Assembly (NCBI RefSeq): GCF_023147585.1
Contig: NZ_JAHXOZ010000006.1
Span: forward strand, 1 to 64,000
DNA: 64,000 nt
Source of the DNA: Micrococcus sp. EYE_212
GTDB taxonomy: Bacteria > Actinomycetota > Actinomycetes > Actinomycetales > Micrococcaceae
Direction: 5' to 3'
Below, piece after piece: positions 7,268-16,262 of the stretch. The notes below the pieces were generated by a model. The model was not told where the DNA came from. It did no database searches and saw only the letters and a list, made by a program, of their open reading frames with translations. The translations under genes and the position numbers were made by a program. Each line of letters begins with the position of its first letter. Position 1 is the stretch's first letter.

Positions 7268-8394
7268 TGGGGACGACGTCCCTGCGGCACCTGGTCAGAT
7301 TCGGCAACGGTTCCGACTGCAAGTCTGTCGAAGCTGCTGACGGGCCTTACCCGGTGTATGGCTCAGGTGGAGAATTCGCCCGCTCGACGGCATATCTGCA
7401 CGACGGGGAGTCAGTTTTGTTTGGCCGCAAGGGGACGGTCGATCGTCCGCTCTACGTTAACGGCCGATTCTGGACTGTGGACACCATGTACTACACAGTG
7501 CCGGGGCCTCGGGTTGAACCGCGATTTCTCTACTACTGGGCAACGACGATCCCATTCGACCTGTACTCAACCAACACCGCTCTGCCGAGTATGACCAGTG
7601 GAACTCTCGGAAGCCTGCAGTTCCCGTTGATCGGCCGCGAGCAGCAGCGACAAGTCGCAGACTACCTCGACCGCGAAACCGCCACGATCGACGCCCTGAT
7701 CGAGAAACAGGGCCAGATGAAGACTCTCCTCCTCGAACGTCGACGCACTGCGATCGACTCGTGCTTTCCCCCAGGAGCAGACACGCGTCTGAGCAACGTA
7801 TTGCAGCTTTGCCAAACCGGCCCGTTCGGAACTCAGCTGTCGGCTTCGGAGTACATAGAAGGCGGTGTCCCGGTTATCAACCCCACGCACATCGTGGGCA
7901 GCACCATCGCCCCGAATGCCGCAGTGAGCGTCACAGCTGAGAAGGCAGACGCTCTATCGAGGCATGACCTTGTTGCGGGGGACATCGTCCTGGGCCGCAA
8001 GGGCGAAGTCGACAAGTCGGCCCTCGTTTCACCTGGCCATCCACGAATGCTGCTCGGATCCGACTCCATGCTTCTGCGAGTTAACGGGGAATGTGCTGAT
8101 CCGAGGTACCTCTGGTGGTGGCTCCAATCGCCCAGCTGTCACAGCGAACTTGAACGACTCAGCGTTGGATCAACAGTGGCGGGACTCAACCAGCGCATCA
8201 TCTCCGTGCTCGCGTTGCCCAAGCCGTCCCTGAAAGAACAGCGCGAGATCGCTGACTACCTCGACGCTGAGACCGCCAAGATCGACGCGCTCATCGCCAA
8301 GGCGGAGCGGTTCATCGAGCTCGCCCAGGAGCGCCGGGCTGCGCTGATCACCGCCGCCGTCACCGGCCAGATCGAGATCCCCACGGAGGACTGA
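7267..8394 (+). CDS. hsdS: Type I restriction-modification specificity subunit
   Basis: A 375-residue protein with two target-recognition domains, each followed by the conserved coiled spacer: REQQRQVADYLDRETATIDALIEKQ near residue 125-150 and KEQREIADYLDAETAKIDALIAK near 323-348. These helices set the spacing between the two half-sites and bind HsdM. The ATG at 7267 overlaps the hsdM stop. The two recognition domains have visibly lower GC and less biased third positions than hsdM, hsdR or the spacers, as expected when recognition domains are exchanged horizontally. The target sequence cannot be read from the protein. Confidence 0.93.
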   Translation: MGTTSLRHLVRFGNGSDCKSVEAADGPYPVYGSGGEFARSTAYLHDGESVLFGRKGTVDRPLYVNGRFWTVDTMYYTVPGPRVEPRFLYYWATTIPFDLYSTNTALPSMTSGTLGSLQFPLIGREQQRQVADYLDRETATIDALIEKQGQMKTLLLERRRTAIDSCFPPGADTRLSNVLQLCQTGPFGTQLSASEYIEGGVPVINPTHIVGSTIAPNAAVSVTAEKADALSRHDLVAGDIVLGRKGEVDKSALVSPGHPRMLLGSDSMLLRVNGECADPRYLWWWLQSPSCHSELERLSVGSTVAGLNQRIISVLALPKPSLKEQREIADYLDAETAKIDALIAKAERFIELAQERRAALITAAVTGQIEIPTED

Positions 8395-8399
8395 CCGCC

Positions 8400-11300
8400 A
8401 TGGCCATCCACAACGAGAGCGAGCTCGAGACCTACATCTGCGAGTACCTGGAGAGGCACGGCTGGCTCTACTCGCCCAACGATGACGGCTACGACCGCAA
8501 GAACGCGATCTTCCCCGAGGACGTCCACGCCTGGCTGTCCGAGAACCAGCCGGAGGACTACGGGCGCATCGTCAAGGCTGACGCCCCGGCCTCTGCCCAG
8601 CAGGCACAGCGGGACCAGATCACCACCCGCCTGATCGACGTGCTGAACAAGCCGCAGGACACCGGTGTCGGCGGCACTCTCAACGTGCTTCGCAAGGGCT
8701 TCAAGGTCGGCACCTCCGCCACCCTGCGCATGGCCGAGCCGCGGCCGGCCACGAACCTGAACCCGGCCGCCGTTGCCTCCTACGAGCGCATGCGGCTGCG
8801 CGTGATGCGTCAGGTGCATTTCAACCCGGCCACCAACCAGTCCGTGGACCTGGTGCTGTTCGTCAACGGCCTGCCCGTGGCGACGATCGAGCTGAAGACC
8901 GACTCCACCCAGTCCATCGGCCACGCGAAGAAGCAGTACCGCGAGCGCAACCCGAAGGCCACACCGCTGTTCGGGTTCGGCACCCGCGCCGTGGTCCACT
9001 TCGCCGTCTCCAACCGCGAGGTCTGGATGACCACCAAGCTGGCCGGGAAGGACACCTTCTTCCTGCCCTTCAACCAAGGCGACGACGGCCACGCCGGCAA
9101 CCCGATCAACCCACACGGCGGTTCCTCCACGGCCTATCTGTGGGAACGGATTCTCCAGCGGGACACCTGGCTCGAGATCCTCCAGAAGTTCGTCTTCCTC
9201 ACGAAGGAGACCGTGGAGGACGAGCACGGCCGCTCGCGCCGGAAGTCCACGCTGATCTTCCCGCGCTTCCACCAGTGGGAGGCCGTCACGCAAATGCTCG
9301 CCGCCGTCCGTGAGGAGGGCGCCGGCAAGTCCTACCTGATCGAGCACTCCGCGGGCTCCGGCAAGACCAACACCATCGCCTGGACCGCCCACCGCCTGCT
9401 CTCCACCTACGGGGCGGACGAGCAGCGGGTGTTCGACTCGGTCATCGTGGTCACCGACCGCACCGTGCTGGACGACCAGCTCCAGGAGGCCGTCCGGCAG
9501 ATCGAGCGGACCTCCGGCACCGTGGTGGCCGTGGACCGCAAGAACCTCGGGGGAGAGGCCACCAGCAAGTCCGCCCTGGTGAAGCAGACGCTGCTGCAGG
9601 GCAACCGGATCATCGTGGTGACGCTGCAGACCTTCCCCGCCGTGCTCGAACTCCTCAAAGGTGACTCGACGCTCGCGGGCCGCACCTACGCGGTGATCGC
9701 AGACGAGGCGCACTCCTCCCAGACCGGCTCCGCCGCAGCCAAGCTCAAGCGCGTGCTCACCCCGGACGAGCAGGCCGACCTCGAAGATGGGGGCGAGGCG
9801 GACACCGAGTCCATCCTCGCCGCCGAGGTCGCCGCCACCGGACGCCCAGAGAACATCAGCTTCTTCGCCTTCACCGCCACCCCGAAGGACAAGACCCTGC
9901 AGATGTTCGGCCGCCCCTGCGGCGAGTATGACGAGAAGGGCCAGGAGATCCCGGCCTCCTTCCACCGGTACACCATGCAGCAGGCCATCGAGGAGGAGTT
10001 CATCCTCGACGTGCTGAAGAACTTCACCAACTACGGCACCGCCTTCAAACTGGCCCTGGCCGGACAGCAGGGCGAGTTCCGTCCGGAAGGCGACCGGGCC
10101 GCCGTCGGGAAGCCGACCAGCGAAGTGGACCAGACCGAGGCGAGCAAGAAGCTCATGCGGTGGGTCAAGCTGCACCCCACGAACATCGCCCAGAAGGTCA
10201 AGATCATCGTGGAGCATTTCCGCGCCAACGTGGCCGGACTGCTCGACGGGCAGGCCAAGGCCATGGTGGTCACCGACTCCCGCGCCGCCGCCGTCCGGTA
10301 CAAGCGCCAGATGGACCAGTACATCCAGGACATGGGGTACACGGACGTGGGCACCCTGGTGGCCTTCTCCGGCGAGATCACCGACGACGACTTCGGGCTC
10401 GAGAAGGTCACCGAGCGGTCCATGAACCCGTCCGTGACCGGCAACCTGGCGAAGGCGTTCGACGGGGACGGCTACCAGGTGATGATCGTGGCCAACAAGT
10501 ACCAGACCGGCTTCGACCAGCCGAAGCTCTGCGCTCTGTACGTGGACAAGAAGCTCTCCGGCGTGCTCGCCGTGCAGACGCTCTCCCGGCTGAACCGTGC
10601 GGCGCCCGGCAAGGACACCACCTACGTGCTGGACTTCGTGAACTCCGAAGACGACATCCAGGCCGCCTTCGAGCCGTACTACGCCGGAGCGAAGCTGGAG
10701 ACGGTGACGGACCCGAACCTGATCCATGATCTGGGGACGAAGCTCGACGCCGCGGGCGTGTACGACTGGGACGAGGTCGACGCGTTCGCCGACGTGTGGG
10801 TGGCATGGAAGCCGGGGAGCGGGCAGGAGGGCCTGCAGGCCGCGCTGGAGCCCGTGGCATACCGGTTCCGCAAGGAGCTGGCGCATGCGCGGATGAACCA
10901 GGACGAGACGCGCGTGAACGAACTCGTGCTGGTGCGCAAGGACATGCGGTCCTTCGTCAGCCTCTACGACTTCCTCTCCCAGATCTACGAGTTCGAGGAC
11001 ACCGAGCACTACAAGCGGGCGCTGTTCCTGCGGCACCTGGTGCAGCTCGTGGGCGATCAGCCCGGCGGTGAGGAGCTGATCGACCTGAGCGATGTGCAGC
11101 TGGTGAGCATCCGGCAGAAGGAGACGTCCTCGGGGGACATCGGGCTGACCGGCGGGGCCGCGCTGAAGGGGACCACCGCTGTGGGAGGCGGGCAGGCGCG
11201 TGAGAAGCAGCGCGGGCCGTTGGAGGAAGTGATCGAGAAGATCAACGAGATCTTCGCCGGCGAAGGCGTGGATGCCTCCCCGTCCCAGCAGGAGGCGTGG

Positions 11301-11651
11301 GTCAGTGCCCTCGTGGCGCCCCTCATGGAGGACGAGAAGCTGCTGGGGCAGGCCGGAGCAAACTCGCTGGAGCAGTTCCTCTCGAGCCCGAACCTGGAAC
11401 GGTCGGCGATGGGCGCCGTGTACGCGAACGAGGACGCCTTCGTGAAGATGACGGACATCGTGGGCAGGGGCGGGGACCCGTCCAAGATGATCGTCGCTGC
11501 CATCGGGGAGTACCTGTACTGGAAGGTGCGGAGCGAGGGGACTGGGCCGGTGGACGTTGCCGGAGGACCCGGAGAAGCGCAGTACGAGGGGGAAGGGGCG
11601 TCGTTCAGGCGCGGTGTGTCGGCCCACGCCGAGTGCAGTCAGCACCCGTAG
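8400..11651 (+). CDS. hsdR: Type I restriction endonuclease/translocase subunit
   Basis: A 1083-residue protein. An N-terminal PD-(D/E)XK nuclease region carries the catalytic ELK near residue 163. The SF2 translocase motor follows, with Walker A AGSGKT near 317, DEAH near 434 and FTATP near 490, then a helical C-terminal region. It cleaves unmethylated DNA after ATP-driven translocation as part of the R2M2S complex. It starts 6 bp after the hsdS stop, so the three genes form one operon. All key motifs are intact. Confidence 0.94.
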   Translation: MAIHNESELETYICEYLERHGWLYSPNDDGYDRKNAIFPEDVHAWLSENQPEDYGRIVKADAPASAQQAQRDQITTRLIDVLNKPQDTGVGGTLNVLRKGFKVGTSATLRMAEPRPATNLNPAAVASYERMRLRVMRQVHFNPATNQSVDLVLFVNGLPVATIELKTDSTQSIGHAKKQYRERNPKATPLFGFGTRAVVHFAVSNREVWMTTKLAGKDTFFLPFNQGDDGHAGNPINPHGGSSTAYLWERILQRDTWLEILQKFVFLTKETVEDEHGRSRRKSTLIFPRFHQWEAVTQMLAAVREEGAGKSYLIEHSAGSGKTNTIAWTAHRLLSTYGADEQRVFDSVIVVTDRTVLDDQLQEAVRQIERTSGTVVAVDRKNLGGEATSKSALVKQTLLQGNRIIVVTLQTFPAVLELLKGDSTLAGRTYAVIADEAHSSQTGSAAAKLKRVLTPDEQADLEDGGEADTESILAAEVAATGRPENISFFAFTATPKDKTLQMFGRPCGEYDEKGQEIPASFHRYTMQQAIEEEFILDVLKNFTNYGTAFKLALAGQQGEFRPEGDRAAVGKPTSEVDQTEASKKLMRWVKLHPTNIAQKVKIIVEHFRANVAGLLDGQAKAMVVTDSRAAAVRYKRQMDQYIQDMGYTDVGTLVAFSGEITDDDFGLEKVTERSMNPSVTGNLAKAFDGDGYQVMIVANKYQTGFDQPKLCALYVDKKLSGVLAVQTLSRLNRAAPGKDTTYVLDFVNSEDDIQAAFEPYYAGAKLETVTDPNLIHDLGTKLDAAGVYDWDEVDAFADVWVAWKPGSGQEGLQAALEPVAYRFRKELAHARMNQDETRVNELVLVRKDMRSFVSLYDFLSQIYEFEDTEHYKRALFLRHLVQLVGDQPGGEELIDLSDVQLVSIRQKETSSGDIGLTGGAALKGTTAVGGGQAREKQRGPLEEVIEKINEIFAGEGVDASPSQQEAWVSALVAPLMEDEKLLGQAGANSLEQFLSSPNLERSAMGAVYANEDAFVKMTDIVGRGGDPSKMIVAAIGEYLYWKVRSEGTGPVDVAGGPGEAQYEGEGASFRRGVSAHAECSQHP

Positions 11652-11744
11652 TCCTTGTTCGGTATACGTCGCGACCAATCGCTAGGGTGGTGACAGCAGT
11701 CACATAGCACTGTGCTGTGCCCGGTCACCAAGGAAACGGGAGCC

Positions 11745-14700
11745 ATGGACGCCACCTCGCAGCAGCTCACCAGGTACTATCGCGCCATTCAGACGCAGGC
11801 GAACCTGCAGGACTGCCGGTTCACCTCACGCACGCCGTTCGCCACGGTCTCCTCTGCGGACATCACCGCGGGGCGGCTGGACGAGGCGGTCACGAACGAG
11901 CTGTTCACACTGGCCAAGGCCCGCCGGGACAGGCCGCTGGACGTGACCATCTCTCTCGCCACCCTCCAGGACGGCGCCCAGGCCGAGGGGCTCGCCCTCA
12001 TCGCCGCGCAGCTGGACGCCGACGGTCGGCTCACGGCGGACCTCGGCTCGCAGGCCCCCTGGATCCCGGCGAGCCGCCTGCGCAGCTCCGGCGTCAAGGA
12101 CCGCCAGCTCATGGTGGGAACGCTCGCCGGCTTCTGGCGCTGGCGCCTCACGGAGGGCGAGGAGCGTGCCTCCCAGGCGGAGGACTTCGCGGACGTCATC
12201 GCCTACACCGAGGCCATGGTGGACGCCGTTTTCGACGCCAAGCTGATCGCCGACGGCCTCGAGGGGGAACGGCAGGCCGAACTCCACCGACCCGGTGCGG
12301 TGCCGCACACCTGCTGGCTCACCCCGGGGACCGTGATCGAGGCGAACGGCGCGATCCTGGACCTGTACCGCCACCTCGTCGAGGACGACCCGTCCCCGGC
12401 CCTCTACGAGCAGTTCGTCGCTCTCGACGGCCAGGACCGCAGCTCCGAGGACGGCATCGACGAGGACCGTGACCTCCTCTTGGAGACCGCCACCCGCGCC
12501 ACCGGCAGCATGTCCGACGGCTTCCCGCTCACCGCCTCCCAGCGCCGCGCCGTGCACGCCTTCCTCCTGGACGGCCACGGGGACGTCACCGCCGTCTCCG
12601 GTCCGCCCGGCACCGGCAAGACCACCATGCTCCAGTCCGTGGTCGCCTCGATGATCGTCACCCACTGCCTCCAAGACCGCCCGGCGCCCCTGATCATGGG
12701 CACCTCCACCAACAACCAGGCCGTCACGAACATCATCGACTCCTTCAGCTCCGTGGCGAAGGACGACGCCGGCCCCCTCGCCCGCCGGTGGCTGCCCGCC
12801 GCCACCGAGGACGGCGCGGCGGACACGCCCCTGCGCGGACTTGCCGCCTACGCCCCGTCCGGTGCCAAGGCGAAGGAGGCCCAGGCCAAGGGCTACCTGC
12901 TGGAGAACAACCGCAAGGCGGGCGTGTACACGCAGTACTCCGCCCCCGAGTACGTGAAGGCGGCCACCGCCCGCTTCCTCGCGGACCTCGGCGGCTACAT
13001 GACAGCCGCGCGCTTAGGGGCGCCCACCGACCTGGCCAAGGCCGAGGCGTTCCTCGCCAAGGCGCTCAAGCGCGTGGACCAGCGCCGCCGCGAGCTGCTC
13101 ACCGCCCGCCACGCCGCGGACGCGGCCGTCCCCGCTCCGGCCGGCCCCGGCGCGGACGTGGCAGCCCTGCGCGTCGAGATGGCTGTCCACGAGGACCGCC
13201 TGCGGTTCTGGACGTCCGTGGCCGCCGCCGGCCCCACCGACGCCATGGACGCCGAGTTCAACCATGACGACTCGGAGCCCGCCCCGGCCTTCGACTCCGT
13301 CGACGAGTTCCGTGCCTTCTACCAGAACCGCCTCGTGGAGCTGGCGGGCACGCTGGAACGGGCTGAGCGGGACCAGGCCGCGCGGGCCGGCGTCGCGCAC
13401 CAGGCCACCCTCGCCTACGGTCAGGCGGTCACCGAGCCGCTCAAGGACCTCGCGCGCCTGTGCCTGCTCACCGAGGAGCAGGTGGATCGGCTGCGCACCG
13501 CCGAGGACCTCCTCGCCCTGGACCGGGCCCTCGATGTCACCGTCCGCCACGCCGCGTTCTGGCTCGCCGTGCACCGGTACGAGGCGCAGTGGCTGACGGT
13601 GTGCACGGGGGAGGACCTGATCCCGCAGCCCGAACGCAACCGCACCACCCTGCGCTACATGGACCGGTACTGGCCGCAGGCCGCCGCCCTCACCCCGTGC
13701 TTCGTGATGACCGCCTACCAGCTGCCCAAGTACTTCAAACTGTGGGCCAAGGCCGGCGAGAAATCCGCCTACGACCTCGAACGGGCCGATCTGCTGATCG
13801 TGGACGAGGCCGGGCAGGTGGACGCCTCCCTCGGTGCCGCCGCGTTCGCCCTCGCCAAGCGCGCGCTCGTGGTCGGCGACGTGCAGCAGCTCGCCCCCGT
13901 GTGGGGCATCGACCCGGAGAGCGACCGCGTGATGGGCGAGTCCTTCGGCTTCGGGCCGGAATGGGACACTCTGGAGCGCCGCGGCCTGACGGCCTCGGAC
14001 CACTCGTCCGTGATGATGGCCGCCGCGGGCGCCTCTCGCTGGTCCTACGGCAAGGACGACGACGAGGGGCTCTTCCTCGCCGAGCACTTCCGCTGCCGCT
14101 CCGAGATCATCGAGTACTGCAACGAGCTGCTCTACAAGGGCCAGCTCGTGCCGTCGCGGCCGTCCGCCGGGTACCGGCTCGAGGGACTCGTGGAGCACCC
14201 GTTCCTCTTCCGCGAGGTGCCCGGCTCCGAGGACCGTCGGCAGGGCTCCAGTCGTGTCAACCCGACCGAGGCCGAGGCGATCGCCGCGTGGCTCGACGAG
14301 CATTGGGACCGCTTCTGCGAGGCCTACGGAGCCGCCGGTGACCCCGAAAAGGAGAAGGGCGTGTTCGGCGTGGTCACGCCGTTCGCCGCGCAGGCCCGCG
14401 TGATCCAGCAGACGCTCGGGCGGGTGCTCGGCCCGGATCGTGCCAAGCTCGTGACGGTCGGCACCGCGCACACCCTCCAGGGCGCCGAGCGCAGCATCGT
14501 GCTGTTCTCCTCCGTGTACGGGGACAACTCCGGGCAGGCGAGCTTCATCGACAACACCCTCGAGCTGATGAACGTGGCCGTCTCCCGTGCCAAGGACCTG
14601 TTCATCGTGTTCGGCGCGAAAACCCGCTGGAACGACGGCGGCCCCGTGTTCCGCCTGGTCCGCCGGATGGCCGTGAAGGACGCCCCGGCAGGGCAACCCG

Positions 14701-15107
14701 CGGTGACCCACGACGACGGGCAGGGCGCAGCCCCGGTGGAGGTCGCGGCGGCCGAGCAGATCTCCGCGCCGGAACCGGTGGCCGCGTCGAGTGTCCCGGA
14801 GGCCTCTGCCCCGAAGTCGGGAGACGCCGTCGTGGCTCGGGCCATGATCGCTGCCTGGGACGACAGTGGTGAGCTCCCGGACGGCCTGAAACTGTCCGCC
14901 GTCAAGCTCAACAAGGCGCTCGCCACAGCCGGGTTGATCCGCAAGGGCGAGCGGGGCTGGGAGCCAACGGACGAGGGAGCCGCGGTCGGGATCGTCGGGT
15001 ACGAGGGCGAGCGCGACGGGGAGACCTTCGTGAACGTGAAGTACACGCCTGCCGCGCAGGTGGCGCTGCTGGACCGCATCCGGTCCGGGGTGCTGTCGCT
15101 GGGGTGA
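11745..15107 (+). CDS. Large Upf1-like superfamily 1 helicase
   Basis: A 1120-residue helicase with Walker A SGPPGTGKTT near residue 285, a long helical insertion (about 350-600), Walker B LIVDEAGQ near 684 followed by GDVQQLAPV, and the C-terminal SF1 motifs TLQGAER and NVAVSRAKDL near 905-950. After an Ala/Glu/Pro-rich linker the last 90 residues form a small winged-helix-like domain. The ATG follows AAGGAAACGGGAG. The 93 bp between hsdR and this gene carry short inverted repeats (GTGAC/GTCAC, AGCACTGTGCT) that could be regulatory. Its position between a type I system and an Mrr nuclease suggests a defence role. Substrate is unknown; a repair helicase is the alternative. Confidence 0.85.
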   Translation: MDATSQQLTRYYRAIQTQANLQDCRFTSRTPFATVSSADITAGRLDEAVTNELFTLAKARRDRPLDVTISLATLQDGAQAEGLALIAAQLDADGRLTADLGSQAPWIPASRLRSSGVKDRQLMVGTLAGFWRWRLTEGEERASQAEDFADVIAYTEAMVDAVFDAKLIADGLEGERQAELHRPGAVPHTCWLTPGTVIEANGAILDLYRHLVEDDPSPALYEQFVALDGQDRSSEDGIDEDRDLLLETATRATGSMSDGFPLTASQRRAVHAFLLDGHGDVTAVSGPPGTGKTTMLQSVVASMIVTHCLQDRPAPLIMGTSTNNQAVTNIIDSFSSVAKDDAGPLARRWLPAATEDGAADTPLRGLAAYAPSGAKAKEAQAKGYLLENNRKAGVYTQYSAPEYVKAATARFLADLGGYMTAARLGAPTDLAKAEAFLAKALKRVDQRRRELLTARHAADAAVPAPAGPGADVAALRVEMAVHEDRLRFWTSVAAAGPTDAMDAEFNHDDSEPAPAFDSVDEFRAFYQNRLVELAGTLERAERDQAARAGVAHQATLAYGQAVTEPLKDLARLCLLTEEQVDRLRTAEDLLALDRALDVTVRHAAFWLAVHRYEAQWLTVCTGEDLIPQPERNRTTLRYMDRYWPQAAALTPCFVMTAYQLPKYFKLWAKAGEKSAYDLERADLLIVDEAGQVDASLGAAAFALAKRALVVGDVQQLAPVWGIDPESDRVMGESFGFGPEWDTLERRGLTASDHSSVMMAAAGASRWSYGKDDDEGLFLAEHFRCRSEIIEYCNELLYKGQLVPSRPSAGYRLEGLVEHPFLFREVPGSEDRRQGSSRVNPTEAEAIAAWLDEHWDRFCEAYGAAGDPEKEKGVFGVVTPFAAQARVIQQTLGRVLGPDRAKLVTVGTAHTLQGAERSIVLFSSVYGDNSGQASFIDNTLELMNVAVSRAKDLFIVFGAKTRWNDGGPVFRLVRRMAVKDAPAGQPAVTHDDGQGAAPVEVAAAEQISAPEPVAASSVPEASAPKSGDAVVARAMIAAWDDSGELPDGLKLSAVKLNKALATAGLIRKGERGWEPTDEGAAVGIVGYEGERDGETFVNVKYTPAAQVALLDRIRSGVLSLG

Positions 15108-15141
15108 ACAGCGGGGAACGGCTCATGACAGGATCACCGGC

Positions 15142-16068
15142 ATGAACACCGTCCCCATCTGGCCTCGCTTCGTCCGCCCTGCCCTTGAGGTGCTCGCAGA
15201 GCACGAGAGCATGAAGCGCCGCGACGTGATCGAGGCGGCAGCCGACAGGCTTGGGCTCAGCGAAGAAGCCAGGGCAGAGACGGTCGAGTCCGGAGAAGTG
15301 CGGTACCGCGGGCGCGGCGGCTGGGCACTGACGCACTCCTCCAAAGCTGGACTCATCGAGCGGCCCGCGCGCGGCATCTACGTGCTGACAGAGGCTGGGC
15401 GGGCCTGGCTGAAGGACTGTCCGGAAGGCTTCAACGACTTCGCCAGCGCCAGCGCATTCTTCGATCCGTTCTGGCCTAAGGACACCGCCAAGAAGCCGGT
15501 CCAGGCCCATGCCCACACTGAGGCTCAGCCCGCTGTTGCGGCTGACCCGATCGTGGACCCTGAAGAACAGGCTCAGGATGCCGTCACCAGTCTCAATGAG
15601 ACCGTCCGTGTGGAACTGCTCGAGCGGCTGCAGAACTCCACGCCGGCCTTCTTCGAGGAAGCCGTGGTCCAGTTGCTCATGGCCATGGGCTACGGCGGGA
15701 CCCAGGGAAAGGCGGCCGTGACCGGCAAGTCCCATGACGGCGGCATCGATGGGGTCATCGACGGCGATGCCCTCGGCCTCGACCGTGTCTACGTTCAGGC
15801 AAAGCGCTATGCCGATGCGAACACCGTCGGCCGGGAGCCGATCCAGGCGTTCGTCGGAGCGCTGCACCTGCATGGCGCGACCAAGGGCGTCTTCATCACC
15901 ACAAGTTCCTTCAGCAAGCATGCCCAGTCATATGCGGACGCTGTGCCCAACAGGATCGTGCTGATCGACGGCGTGAAGCTCACTCAACTCATGCTCAAGT
16001 ACCGCGTCGGCGCGCAGGTGAAGAGGACCCTTCACGTACTGCAGATCGACGAGGACTTCTTCGAGTGA
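15142..16068 (+). CDS. mrr: Mrr-type modification-dependent restriction endonuclease
   Basis: A 308-residue protein. The N-terminal winged-helix Mrr_N domain (about residues 1-90, starting IWPRFVRPALEVLAE) is joined by a linker to a PD-(D/E)XK catalytic domain: FFEEAVVQLLMAMGYGG near 172-188, the acidic DGGIDG near 198 and VQAKRY near 218. The domain ends with FITTSSFSKHA typical of Mrr. Mrr enzymes cut DNA carrying methylated bases. It begins 34 bp after the helicase gene in the same direction and probably shares its transcript. All expected catalytic residues are present. Confidence 0.92.
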   Translation: MNTVPIWPRFVRPALEVLAEHESMKRRDVIEAAADRLGLSEEARAETVESGEVRYRGRGGWALTHSSKAGLIERPARGIYVLTEAGRAWLKDCPEGFNDFASASAFFDPFWPKDTAKKPVQAHAHTEAQPAVAADPIVDPEEQAQDAVTSLNETVRVELLERLQNSTPAFFEEAVVQLLMAMGYGGTQGKAAVTGKSHDGGIDGVIDGDALGLDRVYVQAKRYADANTVGREPIQAFVGALHLHGATKGVFITTSSFSKHAQSYADAVPNRIVLIDGVKLTQLMLKYRVGAQVKRTLHVLQIDEDFFE

Positions 16069-16262
16069 CTTGCGTTCAGCGGTGCCGTTGGTAGAGCCAG
16101 AGACCGTGGTCGAACTGCGTCAGATCGGGGGCTCCGCGCAGGTCGGGCGCAACTTGTCCGTGGCCGCGACCACAAGGTCACGTGCCTTCCCGGCAGGGAC
16201 TTGTCCTGCCCTGACACCCCTGGACGATCTGGCCCCAGAGGCCCCCCCGTTAAGCTCGTCAC

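Noticed and set aside
8256-11678. 1140-codon open frame on the minus strand opposite hsdR
   Set aside because: It is the antisense of hsdR, whose helicase and nuclease motifs are unmistakable. The translated frame is His/Val/Gly-rich with no domain, as expected from a high-GC gene read backwards.
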